Part shown: positions 23,710-34,010 of the stretch, piece after piece
Layout of the letters: each line of letters starts with the position of its first letter
Numbering within the stretch: position 1 is the first letter of the stretch
Assembly: GCF_921293095.1 (NCBI RefSeq)
Contig: NC_060253.1
Location: 71,771,992 to 71,835,991 of the forward strand
From: Ischnura elegans
Taxonomy: Eukaryota > Arthropoda > Insecta > Odonata > Coenagrionidae
Reading direction: 5' to 3'
Length of the DNA: 64,000 nucleotides
The notes under the pieces: generated by a model
Databases searched by the model: none
What the model saw: the letters and a program-made list of their open reading frames with translations, nothing else
Told to the model about the DNA's origin: nothing
Translations under genes and position numbers: made by a program

Positions 23710-25095
23710 TGTTTTCTCGTCGAAGAATTTCCTTATAATTGCGGTTGAAAAGCAATAACTTTATAAATCCACATAAATTTCTTCAGGTGGACCACGTTTT
23801 GACGTTTCACGTATTCAATAGGTACTAAAAAATAGGAAAAACACACACGTATGTGTGTGTAAAAGCCAGACATAGCTCTATTCATAACGTATAGTCACAA
23901 TCTCGGTAAAGATGATGAAGGAGGGGTGACGTTGGGTGGTTGGAATGAAGTAACTTGAAGCTTGGGGTGGTGCAAGTTACTTCCTTTTGCTCAAGGTGCA
24001 CTAGAATATGGACTAGTGCATTGAAATCACAAATTAGTCTACGCATACAACAAGTTTTTCTACTTTTCTCATCTTCAGTCGACATTTAGTATTTCAAATT
24101 CAGCCCTCAGCCCTCTCCCCATCATTTCACGTACAGTGTATAAGGAGCCCGCGTAACACTTACAAAAGCTCAAAAACTTGTAGACGAAAAAAATGATGCA
24201 CAAAGATATCACACTGCGCACGCAATTTCAATTTCAAAAACTCTACTACACGTATTTCCATTGGCTTGCAATCATCATTAGCAACTGATGATCCTACAAC
24301 TTCAGAAGAGAATGTAATGTATATGTCTGTAAACCTAATTTAACACTGTATAATAGGTCTTTACTATACATGGATGCAAAGTTTTTTAATGCACTGCCTG
24401 AAAAAAAGAGAAAATGCTTTCACAAAGTTTCTTCGTTTAGTTAAAACATGGCTGTTTACACAAAAACATTGATACTCTATTCTAAAACTTAAGAATCAAA
24501 AATTGAGAATTTAGAATTAAAAATTAAGATTTAAGAATTAAAATTGGCTACTTCTGTTTATCAGAGGCTATTATATATAATCTGCTATACGCATATTGGT
24601 ATTTTTATCTTTTTGCTGTCCATTGGAGACTGTATCATATATTGTCATGTACGCAAAGGGATTTGTTCTGTTTTTTGTATGGGTAACGCATGTTTTTTTT
24701 CGAAGGAAGTCTTACTTCAGGAATAACCTTAAAGACTACCTAAATCTTTCACATTCGATATTAATATAGTTTTGTATATTATTTGATGGAAGAATAAGGC
24801 ATTCAATGATCAAAAACTATAGCAAGCAAGTCGAAATACGTGTGGTAGAGTTTGTGACACTAAAATTAAATGGATAGAACGATATCTTTGAGCATACTTT
24901 AATATATTCTTCCACGATATCTCCCCGAAAAAAGTTGACCTCATAGAAGTAGATCTTTAAATATTTACCACTATTTCCTCTGCACATGACAAAATTTTAA
25001 TGTAATTTAATTTCAGCTTCCAATGTACACCAATGAGACACCAATGAGAACCCAAGGGGGGTTCTTTCAGGGTTACAACACACTGGGGCCGGAAC
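23710..25095. other. No recognised feature
   Basis: AT-rich, short frames only. A CACACACGTATGTGTGTG stretch near 23843 is a simple repeat. Confidence 0.5.
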
Positions 25096-25336
25096 CCAGT
25101 AACTTAACTGATACGCCCGCGCTTCCGGGGATGGGTTTGGAAAGGAAGGAAAAAGGAAAGAGACGCCGCCGCAATAGGAGCCCGACGACGCCTCTGGGAT
25201 AGGGAGAGGGAAGGAAGGGCAGGATGGAAAAACCCTCGCCGCTATAGAAGCGACAAGGGCCCACAACCAGTGAAACCTGGCAACAGCCATTAATGTGCCA
25301 ACAATTTTGATGGATTTTCCTATAAATAAGAAAAAC
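25096..25336 (-). repeat. Repeat A, copy 3 (diverged)
   Basis: Shares with the other copies, in order, GCCGCCGC...TAGGAGCCCGACGACGCCTC, a GGGAGAGGGAAGGAAGGG-type block, GTGAAACCTGGCA, ATTAATGTGCCAA and GATTTTCCTATAAATAAG. The orientation is opposite to copy 1. The 148- and 157-codon minus-strand frames that cross it lie mostly in this GC-rich block and are not credible genes. Confidence 0.65.
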
Positions 25337-26096
25337 CCATTGATCAAAGCGTTGGATATCCGGGTGAAACATTTGGACAACAAAACAGCAAAAATCCTTG
25401 AGGATCGGGGGAGCGTAGGAATCAGCCCCACGCAGTAACTTGATCCAAAATGTGCGCCAATCCAAACCAATATTTGCGTCAGTTAAAACAGTGATGTGAA
25501 CTGTGGTGTCTCTTTGCAATGAAAAATGATATTATTTCACATCATTAAATTGAATATAATTTTTTCCTACAACTAATTATTATAATGGAATGGCACGAGG
25601 AAAATTATGCTACTTTAGCCAGCATGATGATAGTTCCTTTCAACTATTATGAGGGCGATCACCACTTGGACTCTCTCTGCACCTTTTAACCGGATAAAAA
25701 TAAATGATGCTTCCTCTTTTTAGAAAAAAAATTTCACTGCCCGTCCACATTATCAGCGTGAAATCATAATGTGCAAGGGGAAACCTCGCGACGTCTACAA
25801 AGGGCAGAGTGACTGTGAAAATATCGCAAACACAATAGAAACAATGGAGTGCCCTCAAAAATCAGGTGGAGAAATAATAACGTTTGACCTTTCATGCTAC
25901 TTATCACGAGGCTACTCATCACGAACTATGCATTTATTTGGGACAGAAAGTCCCTCACTTAAAGCTCTTTTCAAAAAAAGAATGGTATCATCATTTGCAA
26001 TCATTAACAATGTATTGCCTCTTTTTAGTTTCATTTTATGCATGGAGGAATTTTTACGCCTATTTTCAAGTTGAAACTGATTGTGATATTTCACTT
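25337..26096. other. No recognised feature
   Basis: AT-rich, frames up to 101 codons with no motif. Confidence 0.45.
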
Positions 26097-26186
26097 TTTA
26101 TACCATACAAATATTATAATATCCCATACCAATAAAATATGTATATGGGATATTATATATTGATACGGAATATTTGTATGGGATTT
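26097..26186. repeat. AT-rich imperfect inverted repeat
   Basis: ATACCATACAAATATT and ATAATATCCCATAC on the left fold against GTATATGGGATATTAT and AATATTTGTATGGGAT on the right, with about 14 extra bases in the right arm. It could extrude or form a transcript hairpin. No hammerhead core and no clear target duplication. Confidence 0.7.
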
Positions 26187-29110
26187 ATGTAATTTAAATA
26201 CTTTTCGAATAAAAATAAGTGTAATAACTAGCTATACTACTACTTGGATCATCAGTGAGCTACTTAAATCATTCTTATTATAATACTTCGCCTAGTGATA
26301 CCTAATACTACTATATTGAAAATTGTAAATTCATTTTTAAAATTTCCGAAAGAAAATTTCCAATGGCTATTATCATGGGTAGAATGATAGAAATTTCAAC
26401 ATAAAAGATAAGGATTGAGGTGGCCCCTAAAAAGTTAGAATTTATGGAATTTATATCACTTACAGCGGAAATACGTTCGATTCCATAGATGCACAGCATC
26501 TTATGGAGGTGGTCGCTGACTGGAGGTCGTATGGGCAATTCTATTTTATGACATCGCTAATTATTTCGTAATACCTGTTATACTGGCTTTGAGTGGAGAA
26601 CGTTTTCACAAAACTCCTTACACTCAACCTACCAAACACTAAACCGCTAAGACTGAGTGCTAAGGTCAAGAAATTGATTCAGAGACCATGCGAGAATTAG
26701 TAGCTAAGTCACGATATTCCTTGAAAACCAGAATCCGTGCCAGATGTTCAGACAGATCACTTTGGCGTCTAGTCATCTGAGCAATGACGCAAGTCCTCCT
26801 GCGCAAGTACCTGTCCTCCTGCATCAAAATGGCATCCGAGTTGAAGACTTTTCCTTGAAGCAAGTAGACATTAGCACTGCACACAAAAGGCGGCGAATAA
26901 CTATATCGATCAATCATTTGATTTTTTGCCCCTGCGAATTATTCCACACGAACTCAATGCGATAAGTAACAATTTAATCTTGATTCTTCCGGTTCCTTTC
27001 AATTTACGCATATTTTGCGGAAATTGTAAGTAACGAAAAATAGCTGTTTTTAATGTAATGCAATCATTGAAAACATGGTTATAAAACACCAAATATGGCT
27101 AATTTGAAATTAGAGCGTGTATATCTACGTAGAAAACGTCTATTCTTTCAATTTGTAATACAGATTCCGTAGTTTTATTAAACATATAATTATGAAAAGG
27201 GAATAAACAAAACCTCAAACTGCCATGCAAAGTGGCCTGTTTGTATAAATTTTCAAACAAAAAGTAATTTACTTTAAACTGCGTTCTTGAATACCTTAAA
27301 GCACGCCCCAGCAATAAGCCCAATCGATTATTTATACTACATCAAGAAAACCAGAGGACTATTTTTAGACGATAAAACCTTCCAACTCAATCATTAAAAA
27401 ATCATATGATCCTTTTTACGCGTAACAAAACATTGATCCTTTTTAAAAATATTGATCCAAGATAATTGTGAACCTATATTATGCAGAAACACATCCTGTT
27501 GAAAGGAGAACTTGTTAAGTCACCTTATTGGCTAATTATACTGCACAAAAGATTTAACAAAATATGAATCATTTTTGAAATAGATTAGTAGAGGAAAGAA
27601 TATACGTATGTAATTAAAATTGATTCAATTACACCTCGACAGGAGTATCCAATATATAGATTTACTGATGAAATGAAAGTATGTCTTGGTATAAATAACA
27701 TCTTATTAATGACCATGCAGATTGTCAACTTTTGGCAAACAGAAACAAAAAGCACTTCCAAGAGATTCTGCAAGAAAATTTAGTGGCAAAAGCTACTTTA
27801 CAAGAGGACAGAAAGTTTCAAGGTCCTCTTCTGTATGATACTTGAAAAGTAATTTGTCCAGTACTGATCGAGAGATATCGAATCAATGCACAGATATCAC
27901 CTATGCCTGAATCGAACCTATAATAAAGAGTTGAGATAGCTACGACCCAAAGATATTTCCTACGTTGAAGTGATAAAATTAGCTACAAGAAAGCACAAAT
28001 CTGTTTCGTGATGTATTGAAATGTTTTGATTTGACCGAGAAATCAACGTTATGCGCTGATAACTTCTTTGCTTACCTCCGGAAAGGAATGAAGCTGTAAT
28101 GAAGTTGCAAAATCACCGTGAAGCTCATTTGGGGCATCTGTAACCACGGAAGTGTGACACATGTACTTCCTGTCTTTGTTAATATGATTTTGCGCCAACA
28201 AGGGATGCGTTCATTAAGAGGGAATATTACCGACAGATTGACCGCACCTTCCACCCAGTCTGCGATTCAATTGTAGCGGCTGAAACATTCCGCTGCAGGC
28301 ATGCGTCAATTTTCCATCTCGTGCGCTTAAATGCACTGCTTTGCTTAAATCACACGTTGACATGGCTGACACTCAAAAGGCTAGAATTTCCCGCCAGGAA
28401 GTCGTTCTTCCACAACGGAAGTTGAAAAAGTACCACATCACGGGACAGATTTGTCGCTTGAAAATACTCTTCACTAACTTCATGCAACAGGTTGTTAACA
28501 TTTTTCAATCCAAGGTCATTCACCGTACATTACCGTCACCATAAAAGTATTGGTGGAATTACGAAAATTTTAAACCCATTTGGGCACATGTAGCTGCTTT
28601 AAATATAAAACATCTGTTTGAGGACAAAATGGTCATCTCTCTGGCCACCTTTTAGGTACATAGAGTCAGGGCCTAACTCTTCTTTGCTAAGAACATAAAG
28701 TGCGACACATGGCTTATCTAGCATCACGGAAATATGTCGTCTGCAGCTCACGTGCGACAGAATAGTTCCGAAAGAATTATAGCACATGAAAAAATAGATA
28801 TGCTAAGTAATTTCCAATTAATACACTTGTCACATTGAGGCTGGAATAAAATAATCACGCCAAGCAACCGCGAATAATAAACGGAGATAGGATAAATACC
28901 TTTGCCTCGAAGGAAATTATGGTCTTAAATACGGATGGAGTATGCTGACCCCTCCAGGTTAATTAATTTTTTTACCAGCATTCCGTGGAAAAAGCAATTT
29001 TCTACTTAAGAAACTGCTCTCCCGCTAAGAATTTTTAAATTTCACATGGTTTTGCATAGGGTGAGTTCTACCCTCACCTAAACAATAAAGCCAATCTATG
29101 GGTCGAAACG
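26187..29110. other. No recognised feature
   Basis: Nearly 3 kb of AT-rich DNA with short frames on both strands and no recognised domain, RNA or repeat end. Confidence 0.5.
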
Positions 29111-29114
29111 CCTA

Positions 29115-29405
29115 AGTGTGAATTAAGTAGTGTGGAGGATAGAACGTTAGTTTCCGATCCCGAGGAAAAGGGTTCGAATCCCGGCGGTGGCGAAGAGTTT
29201 TCAAAGGAAGTTCAATCCCTTCTTGAATGATATATTGAAAGCTCCTCAAGTTCAGCACTCCGTCCTCTAGATGGGACGTAAGGTTATGGTCTCCTTAGCG
29301 CCTTTTACGAATTATAAACTAATTTGACACCGGGCTTCTCTCCATACACCCTTCTCCAACGTTCCTTCGTGGCGCAAACGACGTCTTCTGTACGTTTCCT
29401 CCTCT
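29115..29405 (+). mobile_element. SINE family 2, copy d (with tRNA-like head)
   Basis: The head has a B box (GGTTCGAATCC at 29171-29181) followed by CGGCGGTGGCG. The body has AGTTCAGCACTCCGTC, GGGACGTAAGGTTATGGTC and TTAGCGCCTTTTA, then the downstream GGCTTCTCTCCATACACCCT and GTGGCGCAAACGA blocks. It aligns over its length with the minus-strand copy at 40425-40724. It is not a functional tRNA. Confidence 0.8.
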
Positions 29406-29744
29406 AAATATGCGTAAGCAACGAAAGTGTAAATAAAACACTGCCACGGAGATAAATGGAAACACATGAGATGGAAAGACTCAAGGACAAAATTCGCAAT
29501 CTTTTTCCCAATTCAACGCAACAAATGTCAACATATGAAAATTTTCCAATCCCTGATTTATCACGGTCGACTTCCGGTTTTTGAAATCGCAAGCCAAGCA
29601 AGCGCATCGTCTATGCAGGCAGTTAAGGGAAATGGCCTTCATGGACCAAAGCTGCGGTATTGTAGTAACTAAGGCCGATTTATTGAAAACATTAGCAGTC
29701 AATTTAAATAAAGAACTTAGAGAAAAATTGGCTTCACAGTTTTG

Positions 29745-29945
29745 GGACGTCCATAGAATAATGATGAGGATCAAATGGAGTGACCGCATCTGAGGAAGTC
29801 CTAATAAGCGTATGAGAGAAAAGAACCTCGTAAAAACCTTAAGAAGAAGACGGGACAACCTAATCTGCCATATCTGGATGCTTAGTGGCCTGATGAAGAC
29901 GATGGTCGAGGCACAAGTGGATGGCATCAACGGAAAAGGATGACC
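29745..29945 (+). pseudogene. LINE 3' stub
   Basis: Reads WDVHRIMMRIKWSDRI, a stop, then EKNLVKTLRRRRDNLICHIW, GLMKTMVEAQVDGINGKG and PRMKSPL. Aligned with 58347-58699 it is the same post-RT tail, with stops and truncated at both ends. A 206-codon frame on the opposite strand (29481-30101) is an accident of this sequence. Confidence 0.75.
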
Positions 29946-30676
29946 TCGAATGAAATCCCCTCTTAAGAGTTCTGGATAACCTTTACAGTTTGTGGTTATT
30001 TCCTTCACTATTTTATTTATGTTAGAACACAAAACACAAAAAAATTTCCTAATAAGGGCTACTGATTGTACAGTGGCGGAAAAAATTAACGCAAAGCTCA
30101 TTGGCGTCTGAAAGCGGCCAGTTCAGGAAGTACTACTTGTCTTCCAAAATTTTCCCCCTCGTAATGCTCTCATACAGCCGGGAATTTTAAAAGCCTTATG
30201 CCCGTTTTACTGTCGAAATAATCACATCCGTCGCATTATGACAACACGCAAAAGATCCAGCCACGAATTCTTCCCCATATTTTCCGAAGTATACTTCGCC
30301 CAACACTCACCTAGAATGGAGTTTACTCTAGTCGGGACAAATGTGGACACAGCCGATATATTGGGTATTGAGACTGCGTCGGAGCACAATCATTCCGGTG
30401 GTGTCGTGGGTAAAGTAGCATGCAATGAATCACAGGTTCCAAGGATCAAGTCTCAGTGGCGGATGATTTGATGCTGTACACACACAGCGGACATTTTCTG
30501 ATCTTAAAACTTCGAAAAACCTATCACAAGGTCAAGAGGATGTTGCACGACTATTGGATTCTTACGCGCTTATTTATTTGTCGAATTCAACTCCTATATT
30601 TCGTAACCATTAGGGCAGGTGGAACGAAACCCTTATGACGGGCTCGCGGGGTACACTCCTGGGGCAGGGACTGTAA

Positions 30677-31965
30677 GGGGGCCTTCACAGTTCGGCGTTG
30701 CGTTGACGCCGCGGCTAGCGAGCCAATCAGAGCCCGCCTTTGAGAATTGATGACGTCACGTCTCCAGCTCGCTGCGTCGTCGCAGAAAAACTGAACCTGT
30801 CGGATTTTCTCTGCGTCAAGGCGGCAGTACGCCGACGATTTCGAATTGGTGTTTGTTTCTGGGTATACAAATATGCAATATTAGCTCTAATGGGAGTGGC
30901 AAATGCTATTTATTTCATTATTTACTATTATTTTGAAGTGTTCAGCTTAGATATTTCGTATCTTTCCTAAACATAAGACAAATGTTAACCCTAAATTAGA
31001 TTACAATCACTGAGGAGCATAGATTAGCGTAACTCATACCCGTAAATGGTATCAAAAGCTAAATAAGGCGTGAGAGGTGCTTTTTGGTAGCTAAGGTAGT
31101 TAAAATTCCATTTTATATCCAATAATTGTGCCCTCATGATCTACTCAGTTAGAGCTATTTAGATAACATGACTAGGACAATCTGTTTGAACAATAGATAT
31201 CATTAATAAATATTCCTGATAACATTCCACGTTACTCATGTTCATTGAGTGTATGTAATTAGCTATTTGTCGAATATTCCGAGTTAGGAAATAAAATTTA
31301 AAGGTCATAATAATACATAGGCAAGGGCCATCACTACATACATTATTATCGACTTTATCATGGTCGCCATATTAACTTCAAATGCTATTTATAGTTAAGA
31401 TGAGCATTTTAAGAAATGAAATTGGGTAAACATGCAGAAATAAGGTCGTTAAAATTCCATTTTATATCCAATAATTGTGACCTCATGATCTACTCAGAGC
31501 TATTTAGATAACATGACTAGGACAATCTGTTTGAACAATAAATATCATTAATAAATATTCCTGATAACATTCCACGTTACTCATGTTCATTGAGTGCATG
31601 TAATTAGCTATCTTTCGAATATTCCGAGTTAGGAAATAAAATTTAAAGGTCATAATAATGCATAGGCAAGGGCCATCACTACATGCATTATTATCGACTT
31701 TATGGTCGCCATATTAACTTCAAATGCTATTTATAGTTAAGAAGAGCATTTTAAGAAATGAAATTGGGTAAACATGCAGAAAACAACGTATGTCTTGTGC
31801 GTTTAGTTCGAAATCATAAGATGACATGCTCACAGGCTGATTTTTAGGAGCCGACGCTTTTTGCCTTTCATTTGTTTTCGCAACGCAGAGCTGTGAAGGG
31901 CTCCAACTTGCTGCGATGAGTTAGCTCCGCCCCCAAGTACGCAACGCCGAGCTATGAAGGCACCC
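30677..31965. mobile_element. PIF/Harbinger-like non-autonomous element
   Basis: Ends GGGGGCCTTCACAG and, reversed, GGGTGCCTTCATAG, continuing into a common TCGGCGTTGCGT. That is about 27 bp of inverted repeat with three differences. The flanking 3-bp duplication is TAA (30674-30676, 31966-31968). Comparison with the unoccupied copy of repeat A at about 12275 (AACGCTTACAGTCC) confirms the empty site. GGG starts and TAA/TWA targets are typical of PIF/Harbinger. A second copy of the terminal motif (CGCAACGCAGAGCTGTGAAG) lies inside the right end near 31880. No transposase was seen. Confidence 0.85.
31092..31782 (+). repeat. Tandem duplication of a 349-bp unit
   Basis: Unit 1 spans 31092-31440 and unit 2 spans 31441-31782. 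They differ by a few substitutions and by two small deletions in unit 2 (4 bp near CTACTCAG, 3 bp near GACTTTAT). Both end in GGGTAAACATGCAGAAA. Near-identity points to a recent event within the Harbinger-like element. Confidence 0.95.
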
Positions 31966-32507
31966 TAAGCGTTAGCTTTTCTCCTCTACCACCAGAAGGG
32001 GAAGGACGGGAAGGAACAAGGAAAGGAGGCGCCGCCGCGATGAGAGCCCGACGACGCCTCCAGGGGAAGGACGGGGGAGGAAGGGAGAGGACGAGGAATC
32101 CTGCACCGTCACAAGGCGGGCAGGTCCTACTATTAGCGAAACCAAGCATACGCAATTAATATTCTACCAATCCTAGTAGATTTTCCTATGAGGAAGAAAA
32201 ATCTATCGATCGAATCGGTAGATTAGGGACCATTAGGGCAGTTAACCGCTTTCAGATGCCAATGAGCTTTGTGTTTTTTAACCCGCCACTGTACAGAAAT
32301 AGAGTACAGACGGAGTTTTCATTATTCCAGCAACACGCTCACCGAAGAGAGGGGATAACATCCACTCGCGACTTGAAGGCAGCCACGCGGTTCTTTCTGC
32401 GATGAGTGGGGGAGGGATGGAGGAAGATGAGCATTACTGCACGCTGTCTGGGCATCTCAGACGAAAGGTGAAGGCAAACCCTCTTCTCAATCATTTCTTA
32501 TCCCCAA

Positions 32508-32578
32508 GCATCGGTGGTTCAGTGGTAGAATGCTCGCCTGCCACGCGGGCGGCCCGGGTTCGATTCCCGGCCGATGCA
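32508..32578 (+). tRNA. tRNA-Gly (GCC)
   Basis: A 71-nt sequence that folds as a complete tRNA. The acceptor stem GCATCGG pairs with CCGATGC. A D arm GGTTCAGTGGTAGAATGC contains the A box. The anticodon arm CCTGCCACGCGGG has anticodon GCC. The T arm CCGGGTTCGATTCCCGG contains the B box GGTTCGATTCC. The discriminator is A (32578), with no encoded CCA and no intron. It decodes GGC/GGU glycine codons. A T7 run directly downstream serves as the polymerase III terminator. Unlike the SINE heads in this window, all stems pair, so this is very probably a functional gene. Confidence 0.96.
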
Positions 32579-32581
32579 GCA

Positions 32582-32588
32582 TTTTTTT
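32582..32588 (+). terminator. RNA polymerase III terminator (T7)
   Basis: A run of seven T begins four bases after the tRNA-Gly discriminator, as expected for a polymerase III stop. Confidence 0.9.
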
Positions 32589-32627
32589 GCCGTAAAAATA
32601 ACTTTTTGACATAGTAAATAATGAGAA

Positions 32628-32824
32628 AGTCTAATGAAGATTAGGAGAGAAGAGAAACCTCATAAAAATATTGCCAAGAAGACGGAGCAACCTTATAGGC
32701 CACACCTGGAGATATGATTGCCCGATGAGGACAATCGTCGAGGGAGAAGTAGATGGTTTTATAAGGAAGAACAGGTATAAAGGATGTGAAAGAGAAGAAA
32801 TATGTAGGTGCGAAAAGATTATCT
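32628..32824 (+). pseudogene. LINE 3' stub, part 1 of a split copy
   Basis: The LINE tail (EKRNLIKILPRRRSNLIGHT with stops, then GCERE..GR..KDVKEKKYVGAKRL-type sequence) runs to 32824, where a 1.1-kb insertion begins. The remainder resumes at 33956. It is the same family as 58347-58699. Confidence 0.75.
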
Positions 32825-33309
32825 TTTTATAAAATCAAATTAAGTGCTATTAATGTATTAATATAGAAATGTTTAATTTAAATTAAAGTTGATACTTAAA
32901 TTCACATTGCAAATTCCACTAAGAATGAAGCATAAATTTGTGCAAATTTTTTGATAATAGAAATAAAGATTCATATTAATTTTGAACCTGAACTTAAACT
33001 CAATAATCATTTTTAATAAGATTTTGAGGTTTGGTCATTTAAATGCATAATGCATAAATACGCAAGATCAATCCGTCAAATGTAAATAACATAAAACTCG
33101 CCAAATTATAATTCATGTTTTGACGACATTGACGATGACGATTGACGATTGAAATTGACGATGAAACTCTCTCAAGTGACGTATTGCAACTTCTGCTCAA
33201 CCTATAAATAAATATAGAAATATGCAAATATCCTAATGACAAAAATTATTGGTTGTAAATGTGATAAGAGGCTTGTGCTGATTTAAAGGTTGTAATATAA
33301 TTTGTATTA

Positions 33310-33515
33310 TCTCTATCGTAACAGGCTCAACTTTGTGGAGGTTCATAAATAAAAGCGAACAAACTATGTATAAATCCACCAATTTATTTATGTGGTACTA
33401 CTAGTTTCGACGTACCAGTACTAGGTACCTGATGATGACGCCGCTGCGACGAAACTAGTCGTACCACATAAATAAATTGGTGGATTTATACATAGTTTGT
33501 TCGCTTTTATTTATT
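33310..33515 (-). mobile_element. Hammerhead foldback element E3
   Basis: Inverted arms (33343-33412 and 33449-33515) share CGAAACTAGT, GTACCACATAAATAAATTGG and TGGATTTATACATAGTTTG. A tail lies on the left (33310-33342; on the minus strand CCTCCACAAAGTTGAGCCTG). It is flanked by a 13-bp direct repeat, ATAATTTGTATTA (33297-33309 and 33516-33528). The right arm contains a well-preserved hammerhead on the plus strand, while the left arm keeps only the GAAAC half. Tail, arms and target duplication match the organisation of E1, E2 and E4. Confidence 0.8.
33424..33465 (+). ncRNA. Hammerhead ribozyme, well-preserved core (E3)
   Basis: Stem I GGTAC (33424-33428) pairs with GTACC (33461-33465). The core CTGATGA is at 33429-33435, followed by one T. 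Stem II GACGC/GCGAC (33437-33441, 33446-33450) has loop CGCT and one A-A mismatch. GAA follows, then a 2-bp stem III (AC/GT) closed by TA. The predicted cleavage is after the C of GTC at 33460. Very short stem III is known for hammerheads in Penelope-like elements. The extra T before stem II departs from the textbook core and might lower activity. Confidence 0.75.
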
Positions 33516-33948
33516 ATAATTTGTATTAATTCACACTATGACATTGCAGCACTACAACCAGTACTCCAATACCGGATACACCAGCAATCCAAAGACACCG
33601 AGATAACAGAGATTAACAGCACTGCGAGAACATCACCTTCAACAGCAATAACACACCAGCATTACACGGTGGTCTACGTGGGGTTTTGCCGGTTTCCCTC
33701 ACGTCTCGGACGAACGTCGGACCAATAGCCATCCCGGAGGAAAAGATTTCCGGATTTTTTTGATTTTTTCCGTACCTGCTATATGCTCACAAACAATGTA
33801 TAAATAATAAAAAATATGACTAGCCCTGAAGAGGAAAGTATTCTTATAACGGGGACCTTACTGTATATATGTATTATAATATTCTACCTCACTATGTAAA
33901 CATTCATGTAAAACTTGCAGTATGGAAATAAACTTTATTTTGAATTGA

Positions 33949-34010
33949 ATTATCTGATATGAGAATGGAATGGAGAGCTGCATCAAACCAATATTAGGAT
34001 TGATGACCGG
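33949..34010 (+). pseudogene. LINE 3' stub, part 2 of the split copy
   Basis: Resumes the LINE tail (GAATGGAGAGCTGCATCAAA, then CCAATATTAGGATTGATGAC) interrupted at 32824. Confidence 0.75.

Larger units (their letters stand above)
30619..32228 (-). repeat. Repeat A, copy 2, inside the Tc1-like element and itself split
   Basis: Minus-strand copy of the repeat at 12049-12341. Its two parts are 30619-30676 (GTGGAACGAAACCC, then GCGGGGTACACTCCTGGGGC) and 31966-32228. A 13-bp direct repeat, ACCATTAGGGCAG, flanks it (30606-30618 and 32229-32241), showing insertion into the Tc1-like element. The centre is interrupted by the Harbinger-like element at 30677-31965. The outer end near 32160-32225 is partly palindromic. 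Confidence 0.8.
30071..32291. mobile_element. Tc1-like element hosting nested insertions
   Basis: The left end CAGTGGCGGAAAAAATTAAC and the right end (reverse) CAGTGGCGGGTTAAAAAACA are followed by a shared CAAAGCTCATTGGC(G/A)TCTGA block, giving inverted repeats of about 55 bp. TA flanks both sides (30069-30070, 32292-32293), the Tc1/mariner signature. Without the insertion at 30619-32228 the element is about 600 bp and shows no transposase motif, so it is non-autonomous. The frames at 30238-30638 have no recognised domain. Confidence 0.8.
32825..33948. mobile_element. Unclassified 1.1-kb insertion in a LINE stub
   Basis: Inserted between the two halves of a LINE tail, flanked by the direct repeat ATTATCT (32818-32824 and 33949-33955). 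Its left end is TTTTATAAAATCAAATT. Its right end carries AATAAACTTTATTTTGAATTGA-like sequence, and a related AATAAAGATTCATATTAATTTTG block occurs internally near 32964. There is no reverse transcriptase or transposase frame. The hammerhead foldback E3 (33310-33515) is a later insertion within it. The class is undetermined; the AATAAA-containing end suggests a retroposed sequence. Confidence 0.6.

Noticed and set aside
24997..25519. Two overlapping minus-strand frames of 157 and 148 codons
   Set aside because: They cross the GC-rich centre of repeat A copy 3. Two frames open at once and no motif indicate a composition effect.
28020..28800. Possible zinc-finger or transposase relic (CDTC and H residues in one frame)
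   Set aside because: Cys/His order and spacing do not fit a known family, and stops interrupt every frame.
29481..30101. Longest open frame in the window (206 codons, minus strand)
   Set aside because: It runs antisense through a LINE 3' stub (29745-29945) and into a Tc1-like end at 30071. It has no domain, and the opposite strand explains the sequence.
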